In this document: positions 6,867 to 12,904 of the stretch, in pieces
Layout of the letters: the number at the start of each line of letters is the position of its first letter
Position numbering within the stretch: position 1 is the first letter of the stretch
NCBI GenBank assembly: GCA_910585825.1
Contig: CAJUEY010000055.1
Span: 1-13,579 of the forward strand
DNA length: 13,579 bases
Reading direction: 5' to 3'
DNA from: an uncultured Lachnospiraceae bacterium
Lineage (GTDB): Bacteria; Bacillota; Clostridia; Lachnospirales; Lachnospiraceae
The notes under the pieces: model-generated
What the model was told of the DNA's origin: nothing
Databases searched by the model: none
What the model saw: the letters and a program-made list of their open reading frames with translations, nothing else
Made by a program: the position numbers and the translations under genes

Positions 6867-7352
6867 TCAATTCCCTTCCTTTAATCTCTCTTTTAACAGT
6901 TCTCTACCCCGCCTGAGATTTGTTTTGATGGTATTCTCTGGTTTTTCCAGCACGCCTGCAATTTCCCGAATGGAATAATCCTCATAATAGAACAAATAGA
7001 GACATTCTTTGTACTTCTGAGGCAGTTCCAGCAATACCCACAGGGTATCGTCTGTTTCCATATGGGGAAGTTGAAAATACCCCCGCTCTTCCATCGGCAC
7101 TTCTTCAATCGCTACTGTTGTTTTGTGCCACTTGCTTTTCAAAAGATCTTTCGATAAATTAATGGCGGTACGTATCATCCATGCTTTTTCATGCTCCTTA
7201 TTTGCTAACTCCGGCCGGTATATAAGTAATCGGATCAATACCTCCTGGGCAACGTCCTCTGCATCTGCATGATTTTTCACCAAAGTAAATGCAGCACGAT
7301 AACAAACCCCATAATATTCCCGAAAAAAATGTTCCATTTGGCTCTGAATCAT
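6867..7352 (-). CDS. ECF-type RNA polymerase sigma factor (sigma-70 family)
   Basis: A 161-residue extracytoplasmic-function sigma factor with regions 2 and 4 only. Region 2 (about 8-75) has the core-binding/-10 signature DAEDVAQEVLIRL (30-42) and KAWMIRTAINLSKDLL (56-71). Region 4 (about 104-157) has LPQKYKECLYLFYYEDYSIREIAGVLEKP (110-138) followed by TIKTNLRRGRELL, the -35-recognising helix-turn-helix. I chose ATG 7352: AAAAGGGGAA lies 7 nt upstream and the homology begins there, whereas the longer reading frame runs back into serS. The gene is separated from serS by a terminator and has its own ECF-like promoter. It is co-transcribed with the 419-residue protein. No transmembrane anti-sigma gene is adjacent, which is unusual for this class. 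The inducing signal cannot be told from sequence. Confidence 0.92.
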   Translation of the reverse strand: MIQSQMEHFFREYYGVCYRAAFTLVKNHADAEDVAQEVLIRLLIYRPELANKEHEKAWMIRTAINLSKDLLKSKWHKTTVAIEEVPMEERGYFQLPHMETDDTLWVLLELPQKYKECLYLFYYEDYSIREIAGVLEKPENTIKTNLRRGRELLKERLKEGN

Positions 7353-7378
7353 ACTAACATTCCCCTTTTCATCTAAAA

Positions 7379-7405
7379 TACGAATGAGAGATACAAAAAG
7401 TTTCA
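7379..7405 (-). promoter_or_regulatory. Candidate ECF-type promoter of the sigma gene (autoregulation)
   Basis: On the - strand, TGAAAC (7400-7405) is followed after 17 nt by CGTA (7379-7382), and the sigma ATG is 26 nt further on. TGAAAC-N16/17-CGTA is the pattern known for Bacillus ECF promoters such as sigma-W. ECF genes often transcribe themselves, so this would be autoregulation. No good sigma-A -10 box competes in the same interval. Confidence 0.5.
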
Positions 7406-7406
7406 A

Positions 7407-7448
7407 AAAAATACGATTCATGTATGATTTTCGTTCAAACATGAATCG
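7407..7448 (-). terminator. serS intrinsic terminator
   Basis: CGATTCATG (7440-7448 read on the - strand) pairs with CATGAATCG (7414-7422). The helix extends inward past a mismatch (TGA/TCA) and is followed by TATTTTTTT. It begins 13 nt after the serS stop codon and separates serS from the sigma gene. The stem is AT-rich, so read-through is possible. Confidence 0.65.
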
Positions 7449-7461
7449 CATTGATAAATGG

Positions 7462-8742
7462 CTACTGAATTTTGGTCTTTCCGCCCATATACGGCTGCAA
7501 TGCTTTCGGAATATTGATGCTGCCGTCTTCATTGAGATTGTTTTCTAATAATGCGATCAGCATTCGGGGAGGAGCCGCTACGGTATTGTTCAGAGTATGA
7601 GCAAAATATTTATTACCGGATTTGTCCTTCACACGAATCTTTAACCGTCTTGCCTGTGCGTCTCCCAAGTTGGAACAACTGCCGATTTCAAAATATTTCT
7701 TCTGTCTGGGAGACCATGCCTCTACGTCGCAGGATTTTACTTTCAAATCAGCCAAATCACCGGAACAGCACTCTAAGGTACGAACCGGAATATCCAGGCT
7801 GCGGAACAAATCTACGGTATTCTGCCATAATTTATCATACCACATTTTCGATTCTTCCGGCTTGCATACCACGATCATTTCCTGTTTCTCAAACTGATGA
7901 ATCCGGTATACGCCGCGTTCCTCGATTCCATGGGCTCCCTTTTCTTTTCTAAAACAGGGAGAATAACTGGTCAGTGTATAGGGAAGCTTCTCTTCTTCAT
8001 TAATCGTATCAATGAATTTACCAATCATAGAATGCTCTGAAGTTCCGATCAGATAAAGATCTTCCCCTTCGATTTTATACATCATGGCATCCATTTCCTC
8101 AAAACTCATAACCCCTGTCACTACGCTGCTGCGAATCATGAACGGCGGAACGCAATAAGTAAATCCTCTGTCAATCATAAAATCTCTCGCGTAGGAAAGC
8201 ACTGCCGAATGAAGTCTTGCAATGTCTCCCATTAAGTAATAGAATCCGTTGCCGGCAACTTTTCCGGCAGCATCCAAATCAATGCCGCCGCATTTCTCCA
8301 TAATCTCTGTGTGATATGGAATTTCATAATCGGGAACGACAGGTTCGCCGTATTTCTCAATTTCTACGTTGCAGCTGTCATCTTCGCCGATTGGAACAGA
8401 AGGATCTATGATATTAGGAATGGTCATCATAATTTTGTTGACTTTTTCCTGAAGTTCTTTTTCCTGTACTTCTAATTCTGCAAGACGTGCGGCATCTTTT
8501 TGTACCTGCTCTTTTAATGCCATAGCCTCGTCTTTTTTGCCCTGTCCCATCAATGCTCCGATTTGTTTGGAGATCACGTTGCGGTTGGCGCGGAGTGCAT
8601 CTGCCTCCTGTTTGGCTTTTCTGGACTTCTCGTCTAATTCAATGACTTCATCTACCAGAGGGAGTTTGTGATCCTGAAATTTGTTTTTAATGTTCTGCTT
8701 TACGATTTCGGGATTTTCTCTTAAAAATTTTAAATCGATCAT
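7462..8742 (-). CDS. serS: Seryl-tRNA synthetase (divergent motif 3)
   Basis: Class II aminoacyl-tRNA synthetase that charges tRNA-Ser (and tRNA-Sec where present) with serine in the cytoplasm. The 426 residues fit the bacterial SerRS length. The N-terminal long antiparallel coiled-coil arm (about 28-105) binds the tRNA-Ser variable arm. The catalytic core has TSE (234-236, usually TAE), motif 2 FRKEKGAHGIEERGVYRIHQFEK (264-286) with the ATP-binding Arg, and motif 3 LNNTVAAPPRMLIALLENN (384-402). Canonical SerRS reads LNGSGLAVGRTLVA at motif 3, so the glycines are lost while the key Arg (393) is kept. The start ATG follows AAAGGAAAAGACG. There is no T-box in the short leader. The intact fold and promoter suggest a working enzyme, perhaps of a second SerRS subtype found in Clostridia. 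Confidence 0.93.
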   Translation of the reverse strand: MIDLKFLRENPEIVKQNIKNKFQDHKLPLVDEVIELDEKSRKAKQEADALRANRNVISKQIGALMGQGKKDEAMALKEQVQKDAARLAELEVQEKELQEKVNKIMMTIPNIIDPSVPIGEDDSCNVEIEKYGEPVVPDYEIPYHTEIMEKCGGIDLDAAGKVAGNGFYYLMGDIARLHSAVLSYARDFMIDRGFTYCVPPFMIRSSVVTGVMSFEEMDAMMYKIEGEDLYLIGTSEHSMIGKFIDTINEEEKLPYTLTSYSPCFRKEKGAHGIEERGVYRIHQFEKQEMIVVCKPEESKMWYDKLWQNTVDLFRSLDIPVRTLECCSGDLADLKVKSCDVEAWSPRQKKYFEIGSCSNLGDAQARRLKIRVKDKSGNKYFAHTLNNTVAAPPRMLIALLENNLNEDGSINIPKALQPYMGGKTKIQ

Positions 8743-8793
8743 CGTCTTTTCCTTTCATTTTATTTCTTTCGTGGAAAAATTTTTATTCTTGTT

Positions 8794-8822
8794 ATTATAC
8801 AATGAAATATCACCGGATTCAA
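8794..8822 (-). promoter_or_regulatory. serS promoter
   Basis: On the - strand, -35 TTGAAT (8817-8822) and a perfect -10 TATAAT (8794-8799) are separated by 17 nt. The predicted leader is about 45 nt, ending in AAAGGAAAAGACG before the ATG at 8742. Confidence 0.75.
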
Positions 8823-8829
8823 TCTTTTT

Positions 8830-9113
8830 ATTCTGAAAGTCTCCGAATTCTTCCATTTTTAGACTTATTCTTAACTTTTGCTGCTGCAGACAGTATTATT
8901 GATAATAGTAAAAACGGAGGTGAAGGTATATCATCAATAAACTTGGTAATCCTTGGTATTGTATCGGAAAAACCGCAGAAGATAGATTTATATTGCGAAA
9001 AATAACCTTTACCGTCTCTCTTTTTTGTGCAAGAATAGAGAGGAAAAATTTAAGCGTAAGCCTTATAATGGTAAAGACAAATTTAAATCCACAAAGCACA
9101 ATATGTGCGGATC
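8830..9113. other. Intergenic region serS-araC-like gene: promoter, dyad and gene-like debris
   Basis: No intact gene is seen. There is a strong orphan SD-like GGAGGTGAAGG (8916-8926) with no ATG at a usable distance. A + strand frame open from 8924 to 9134 reads INKLGNPWYCIGKTAEDRF near its beginning but lacks a start codon, so it may be the relic of a small gene. A perfect TATAAT (9064-9069) lies 57 nt before the regulator's ATG, without a good -35. An imperfect dyad CTCTCT...AGAGAG (9016-9042) sits upstream of it and could be an operator for an activator-dependent promoter. Confidence 0.4.
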
Positions 9114-9125
9114 AGGAGGTATCTC

Positions 9126-9977
9126 ATGGAATGGGTTGAAAGATTAAACCAAAGCATGAATTATATTGAGGAACATTTGACAGGCGAAATTAACTATGAA
9201 CAGCTTGGACAGATTGCCTGCTGTTCCACCTACCACTACCAGAGGATGTTTACTTATATGGCAGGCATCACTCTGGCAGAGTATATCCGAAGAAGAAAAA
9301 TGTCTTTAGCGGCGGTAGACCTGCAAGGCGGGAATGAACGGATTATTGATATTGCAGAAAAGTACGGCTACCGTTCTCCGACTGCATTTAACAGGGCGTT
9401 CCAGTCTTTTCACGGGATAGCCCCATCTTCCGTGAAAGACGAAGGCGTATCCGTAAAATCTTTTTCCCCCATTGTGTTTAGTATCGCTGTAAAAGGAGCA
9501 ACAGAAATGAATTATAGAATCGAAACAAAAGAAGCATTCCGCATCGTTGGCGTATCTGCCCCGCTTGATAAGAAAATCGAAAACAACTTTATGGTTGTGC
9601 CTAAGATGTGGCAGGAGGCGTCTGTAAATGGAACCATACAGAAACTGGCAGGAATGATGGATACGCCGCTAATGGGACTTTTGGGCGTAAGCGCCTGCAA
9701 TGATGAAGAACAATGGAAATATTTTATTGCCGTTTCCAGTACAAAAGCAAGCGGTGAGTTTGAAGAATACACCGTGCCTGCATCTACTTGGGCAGTCTTT
9801 TCCGGAACAGGTACAAACCAGTCAATACAGGAATTGGAGCAGCGGATTATAACAGAGTGGCTTCCGACCTCTGGATATGAGTATGCCAATGCCCCCGATA
9901 TTGAGGTTTATTTAAATCCAGACCCTCAAAACGCACAATATGAGGTATGGATACCCGTAGCAAAGAAAAAGGGATAG
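9126..9977 (+). CDS. AraC-family regulator with C-terminal GyrI-like effector domain
   Basis: A 283-residue transcription factor. The N-terminal AraC/XylS DNA-binding domain has two helix-turn-helix motifs: LGQIACCSTYHYQRMF (27-42) and IIDIAEKYGYRSPTAFNRAFQSFHG (73-97), the latter matching the family's second-HTH signature. The C-terminal half (about 128-283) is a GyrI-like/SOUL-type small-molecule binding domain (YRIETKEAFRIVGVSAPL at 130-147, ending EVYLNPDPQNAQYEVWIPV), the arrangement of Rob-, SoxS- and BmrR-related multidrug sensors. It probably responds to a hydrophobic or cationic compound, but the ligand is unknown. I chose ATG 9126 because AGGAGGT ends 5 nt before it; an upstream in-frame GTG (9105) would leave that SD inside the gene. 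A second SD and ATG sit at the domain border. A 29-codon ORF follows 11 nt later, probably in the same transcript. The gene lies in an accessory-looking patch. Confidence 0.9.
   Translation: MEWVERLNQSMNYIEEHLTGEINYEQLGQIACCSTYHYQRMFTYMAGITLAEYIRRRKMSLAAVDLQGGNERIIDIAEKYGYRSPTAFNRAFQSFHGIAPSSVKDEGVSVKSFSPIVFSIAVKGATEMNYRIETKEAFRIVGVSAPLDKKIENNFMVVPKMWQEASVNGTIQKLAGMMDTPLMGLLGVSACNDEEQWKYFIAVSSTKASGEFEEYTVPASTWAVFSGTGTNQSIQELEQRIITEWLPTSGYEYANAPDIEVYLNPDPQNAQYEVWIPVAKKKG
9507..9977 (+). CDS. Possible intragenic start giving a free GyrI-like domain (156 aa)
   Basis: AAAAGGAG (9491-9498) stands 8 nt before an in-frame ATG (9507-9509), codon 128 of the regulator, exactly where the GyrI-like effector domain begins. 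Initiation here would release a stand-alone ligand-binding domain that could act as a drug sponge or titrate the ligand. Stand-alone GyrI-like proteins exist as a family. The site may be chance, since Lys-Gly codons readily form an SD. Confidence 0.3.
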   Translation: MNYRIETKEAFRIVGVSAPLDKKIENNFMVVPKMWQEASVNGTIQKLAGMMDTPLMGLLGVSACNDEEQWKYFIAVSSTKASGEFEEYTVPASTWAVFSGTGTNQSIQELEQRIITEWLPTSGYEYANAPDIEVYLNPDPQNAQYEVWIPVAKKKG

Positions 9978-9988
9978 CGGAGGGACTT

Positions 9989-10078
9989 ATGGACGAGAAA
10001 TTTAATATGTTTATGGAAACGAATGTGCGAATTTCCGCAGATTTGAAATCAAATCAACGACTATTTGACAGGGAATGA
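9989..10078 (+). CDS. Short ORF (29 aa) after the AraC-like gene, possibly a truncated gene start
   Basis: Begins 11 nt after the regulator's stop with a good SD (GGAGG, 5 nt spacing) and encodes MDEKFNMFMETNVRISADL plus ten more residues before TGA. The start region looks like a real translation initiation site, while the length suggests either a small peptide or the 5' end of a gene lost through rearrangement. I do not recognise the sequence. It is followed within 8 nt by another ATG (10085) that opens a second short frame, whose first 27 codons look gene-like. Confidence 0.45.
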   Translation: MDEKFNMFMETNVRISADLKSNQRLFDRE

Positions 10079-10084
10079 CTGCAA

Positions 10085-10170
10085 ATGCGACATAAAGCCG
10101 CAAAAAAGCGGCTATGTTGCGTCCTATGTGTTAAACAGCAGCAAAAGGACTTTGAACGGGCGGCATATAT
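10085..10170 (+). pseudogene. 5' fragment of an unidentified basic protein, truncated at a junction
   Basis: From ATG 10085, a frame encodes a basic, Cys-containing N-terminus (MRHKAAKKRLCCVLCVKQQQ, then KDFERAA). After about 10165 the frame becomes the antisense of the neighbouring - strand gene and ends at 10252. The break in character suggests that a gene start was joined to unrelated DNA. A hairpin occupies its first codons (10087-10120). The SD is weak (AGGGA, 11 nt away). The family is not recognised. Confidence 0.3.
10087..10120. repeat. Stable hairpin (GCGACAT..AGCCGC / GCGGCT..ATGTTGC)
   Basis: AGCCGC pairs with GCGGCT across an AAAAAA loop, and GCGACAT pairs with ATGTTGC outside a two-base bulge. 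There is no T tract on either strand, so it is not a standard terminator. It could influence translation of the short ORFs around it. Confidence 0.5.
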
Positions 10171-10643
10171 ATTTGGAATATTCAGATATTCCAAAACCAA
10201 ATCCATTAACAATGTGGAAATTCCTCTCTGTCCGTTATCATATGCCCAGTAAATAAGTCCGCTTCTGACTTTCAGGGATCGCTTTCCCAATATGACTTCG
10301 GAAATCGCAATCCGCTGTTTTTCCGTCAGCGGCCCTTTGATGCTTTTTAATGCATACATGACAATCAGCAATTTTTCGTAATCCCGAAACTCCACTGCAA
10401 TTTCGCATAATCTCTGAAATAACAGCGGATTTCCCGTTCTCCGTATTTCCGTGTACAGCATTTGAATTTTCTCATTTTTCCATTCTGTCTCCTGCTTTTT
10501 CGGAATTTCAAGCTTTCTGTATTCTATGTAGTCGGAATAGTGATTGGAACACATTACGAAATAGGAGCAGTCTGATTTTAAGTAAATTTCTTTTGCTTCC
10601 CTTATTGTCATTTGTTTTATCCTTTGAATTATTATAAAATTTT

Positions 10644-10674
10644 AGGTGTTCACTTTGAGATGAAGTGAACACCT
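10644..10674. promoter_or_regulatory. Perfect 12-bp inverted repeat upstream of the - strand hypothetical gene
   Basis: AGGTGTTCACTT (10644-10655) and AAGTGAACACCT (10663-10674) form a perfect dyad with a 7-nt centre. On the - strand it is followed by a TATAAT -10 (10631-10636) at a distance where it covers the -35 position, which is poor. The layout suits an operator for a dimeric regulator. A T tract is missing on both sides, which argues against a terminator. Confidence 0.5.
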
Positions 10675-10794
10675 GGTGAATAGGTTTGAAATATGATTTT
10701 TAGAATACTAAAATTCAAAAATCCATATTACTAATAAATCTAAGAAACCAACAGCTACCCTGATCATTTTCTTCCTATCCCATTCTCTTCATAT

Positions 10795-12201
10795 TTATTC
10801 ATCAACTGTATCTTCTAATTCCATCGGCGGAGATACATTCGTTTCTGTCAGCTCTTCTACACCACGTAGAGTACGGTTAATCGCTCTCGTACGTCTTCCA
10901 ACAATTTCTGTAAGTGTTTTATCAGCAGTCTGAAGTTGTTTTTGAGCCTTATCAAGCATATCTCCAAACTTAATAAACTCCGACTTCACGGCACGAAGAG
11001 TATCCCAAACCTCCTGTGACCGTTGTTCAATAGCAAGTGTTTTAAAGCCCATTTGTAGAGACGCAAGAAACGCTGAAAGTGTAGTTGCACCAACTGCCGT
11101 AATCTTATACTTATCTCGAAGTTCTTCAAATAATGCCACATTTTGAACCACTTCCGCATATAGTCCTTCGGTTGGCAGAAACATCAGTGCAAAGTCTGTG
11201 GTCTTAGGAGGAACTATATATTTGTCGTGAATATCTTTTGCAAAAGCACGAATTTTGGCTGTAAGTGAACGTCTCGCATCGTCAATTGATTGTTTATCCT
11301 CAGCATCAAGCAATCTGTTATAATCTTCAATCGGAAACTTGCTATCAATCGGTAAAAGCAGTGGTATATCATCATTTCCAGGGAGCTTTATGGCAAACTC
11401 TACACGTTTACCATTTGCAATTTCCACATTCATTTCGTATTGACCTGGAGCAAGAATATCAGAAAGTAGTTTCTCAAGACGAACCTCACCATATGTACCT
11501 CGTTCTTTTACATTCGTGAGTGCATTTTTTAATGACTTTGCATCAGCAGCGAGAGCTTTCATTTCACCCAACCCTTGGCCTACGCTCTCAAGCTGCTTGC
11601 TGACCAACTCAAAGGACTGGGAGAGGCGAGTTTCAAGTGTTTTCTGTAGCTTTTCATCTACCACACCTTGCATCTGCTCAAGTCTCTTTTCGTTACTTTC
11701 CTGTAATTCCTTCATTTTATTTTCAAGAGTAGTGTTAATCTTTTCTATGCTATCAGTGTTAGTACGTTGAATAGCCGAAAGACGGTTATCTACTTGTTCT
11801 CCAAATGTGTGAAGCTGAGTGTTCTGTTCTTTTCGGCTCTCTTGAAGTGCAGTTGTTATGGTTCTTCCAATCTGTTCGTTGCTATCAATACCAGCTTTTT
11901 GAATATCTGTCAATTTGGTTTCCATCTGTCGTTCAAACTCACCAAGTTGGCGGTTGACCTCATTACGGTTTGTTGATAATGTATCCTGAATACTCTTCTG
12001 GATAACACCGAAACGTTCAAACTGCTCTGTTGCACCACTTGCTATTTGTTTTTGTACACCATTACGTTGTTCCTCGGCGGTATGTTTTAATAACGATATT
12101 ATTTCACCAATATCAGACTTCTTACGTCCTATAATCTGCAATATAATAACCACTAAAAGCAGAACAATAGTTACAACACCCAAAATCTCTGGTAATCCCA
12201 T
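10795..12201 (-). CDS. rmuC: DNA recombination protein RmuC
   Basis: RmuC proteins limit inversions and other rearrangements at short inverted repeats; they carry an endonuclease-like core and are usually membrane-anchored. The 468-residue product has an N-terminal membrane helix (about 5-25, VVTIVLLLVVIILQII), then a long coiled coil (about 35-220, rich in Gln/Glu/Lys heptads), then the RmuC domain (about 220-420). Recognisable blocks are LKNALTNVKERGTYGEVRLEK, VEFAIKLPG, LLPIDSKFPIEDYNRL and the TDFALMFLPTEGLYAEVV stretch. I chose ATG 12201 because AGGAGG lies 8 nt upstream; the ATG two codons earlier is only 2 nt from that SD. The gene is monocistronic as far as can be seen, with no clear terminator downstream. 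A weak promoter candidate is at 12271-12299 (- strand). Confidence 0.93.
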   Translation of the reverse strand: MGLPEILGVVTIVLLLVVIILQIIGRKKSDIGEIISLLKHTAEEQRNGVQKQIASGATEQFERFGVIQKSIQDTLSTNRNEVNRQLGEFERQMETKLTDIQKAGIDSNEQIGRTITTALQESRKEQNTQLHTFGEQVDNRLSAIQRTNTDSIEKINTTLENKMKELQESNEKRLEQMQGVVDEKLQKTLETRLSQSFELVSKQLESVGQGLGEMKALAADAKSLKNALTNVKERGTYGEVRLEKLLSDILAPGQYEMNVEIANGKRVEFAIKLPGNDDIPLLLPIDSKFPIEDYNRLLDAEDKQSIDDARRSLTAKIRAFAKDIHDKYIVPPKTTDFALMFLPTEGLYAEVVQNVALFEELRDKYKITAVGATTLSAFLASLQMGFKTLAIEQRSQEVWDTLRAVKSEFIKFGDMLDKAQKQLQTADKTLTEIVGRRTRAINRTLRGVEELTETNVSPPMELEDTVDE

Positions 12202-12412
12202 TTTCATTTCCTCCTATTACAATGCATTTATGGTTAATACCCCTTACAGCCAGCAAGGAATTATCCATCTATTTTATAATTATTTTTCTTCCATTTACAT
12301 AAATGAATATATTCGGAAAAATTTTCAATTCATATTTTTTTCCGTATTGAAATTTTTGATAAGATGGTTTGGGCTTGTCTGTATTAATATTTAGCAAGAA
12401 TTCAAATCAATC
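12202..12412. other. AT-rich intergenic region upstream of rmuC
   Basis: No gene is seen. It holds the rmuC SD (12210-12215) and a weak - strand promoter candidate (-35 TGTAAA at 12294-12299, 17 nt, -10 TAAAAT at 12271-12276). Two overlapping AT-rich inverted repeats follow: CGGAAAAA/TTTTTCCG (12314-12344) and an imperfect AAAAATTTTCAAT/ATTGAAATTTTT (about 12317-12358). Their role is unknown and chance is possible at this base composition. Confidence 0.4.
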
Positions 12413-12440
12413 TTGACATTTTACCTAGTTATAATATTAT
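12413..12440 (+). promoter_or_regulatory. Near-consensus promoter facing no intact gene
   Basis: A consensus -35 TTGACA (12413-12418), 16 nt, then -10 TATTAT (12435-12440). The palindrome ATAATATTAT (12431-12440) overlaps the -10 box and may be an operator half. Downstream on the + strand there is only a short broken-looking frame. Confidence 0.5.
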
Positions 12441-12441
12441 T

Positions 12442-12633
12442 CATATACAAGATCTTGCCTATTTGTTCTCCGGTATCCTTCAGACTCAGGGCAATTTAAT
12501 TGGAATCACTATGGCTGAAAAGAATACAGATCATTCCAATAAAATAAGAATCAGCGCTTGGGCGCGAAAAAGACACATGGTTTACAATTTACTGTTCCAT
12601 ACGCCTTTACGCTGTTGTTTTGATATTAAATAG
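12442..12633 (+). pseudogene. Probable gene remnant downstream of the orphan promoter
   Basis: A frame open from the promoter to TAG at 12631-12633 reads DLAYLFSGILQTQGNLIGIT and then MAEKNTDHSNKIRISAWARK before ending. There is no start codon near the expected 5' end and no SD. The only Met with a plausible length is at 12511 (40 residues, weak SD). The first part looks like the N-terminal helix of a small regulator such as a MarR protein, but this is only an impression. I read it as debris of a deleted gene. Confidence 0.3.
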
Positions 12634-12642
12634 TTGATTTGA

Positions 12643-12828
12643 TTATGCTAATTGCATTGATTGGCTTGCCAATTCTTTTATTGTATCAAGAGATAATTCT
12701 GTATAATCAGCTATATCTTCCAGCGACATCTTACCTGCTTCAAGCATACGAATAGCCATTTTCTTTGCCTTATTTTGTTCTGCCTGCTGTGCCGCTTCAT
12801 TCCTCATATCTTCCATAATTTTACACAT
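12643..12828 (-). CDS. Possible intragenic C-terminal Rpn product (61 aa, internal start)
   Basis: On the - strand, AAAGGAG (12837-12843) lies 8 nt before the in-frame ATG at 12828 (codon 221). The predicted protein begins MCKIMEDMRNEAAQ, is 61 residues long and is mostly helical. By SD strength and spacing this site looks better than the start of the parent gene. The same arrangement is kept in the inverted paralogue (62-79). In enterobacterial Rpn systems a separately made C-terminal domain has been reported to neutralise the full-length toxin; that this happens here is inference. Confidence 0.45.
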   Translation of the reverse strand: MCKIMEDMRNEAAQQAEQNKAKKMAIRMLEAGKMSLEDIADYTELSLDTIKELASQSMQLA

Positions 12829-12904
12829 GGTAGCAACTCCTTTCTCATCTTGCTTAAAATATCGTGCTTTTTTAGCAAGCGCCTCATAATTCATGTCATC
12901 GGGA
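12643..12904 (-). repeat. Inverted-repeat arm B (Rpn 3' end), partner 1-262
   Basis: Reverse complement of arm A. The near-identical part is 12755-12904; the part towards 12643 is diverged. The homology may extend beyond 12904, but the matching bases would lie left of this window. Confidence 0.75.

Larger units (their letters stand above)
10054..10611 (-). pseudogene. Hypothetical protein, probably 3'-truncated
   Basis: The start is convincing: ATG 10611 with AAAGGATAAAAC upstream, a TATAAT -10 and a 12-bp inverted repeat before it. The first roughly 145 residues look like a helical soluble protein (MTIREAKEIYLKSDCSYFVM through LYTEIRRTGNPLLFQRLCEI and LLMDLVLEYLNI), with no signal peptide or membrane segment. 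I do not recognise the family. The last 40 residues change to a Cys/Ser/Arg/His-rich sequence that is antisense to the + strand fragment starting at 10085. I infer that the original 3' end was removed near 10165-10175 and the frame now runs to a chance stop. The product may still be made as a shortened protein. Confidence 0.5.

Noticed and set aside
7353..7532. N-terminal extension of the sigma factor
   Set aside because: The added 60 residues run through the serS terminator and into serS, and the SD and homology both point to ATG 7352.
8802..9005. + strand frame of 67 codons next to serS
   Set aside because: It starts inside the serS promoter, has no SD, and its composition is intergenic-like.
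8896..9099. - strand hydrophobic frame of 67 codons
   Set aside because: No SD; its Phe/Ile/Leu richness is what AT-rich intergenic DNA gives by chance.
9105..9125. GTG start for the AraC-like regulator
   Set aside because: The AGGAGGT SD lies inside this extension and fits ATG 9126.
10065..10256. + strand TTG-start frame of 63 codons
   Set aside because: It overlaps the 29-aa ORF and the hairpin and has no SD of its own; the alternative ATG frames with gene-like starts fit better.
12314..12358. AT-rich inverted repeats upstream of rmuC as a terminator
   Set aside because: No gene ends nearby in the right direction and the arms are almost pure A/T; kept only as a note in the intergenic entry.
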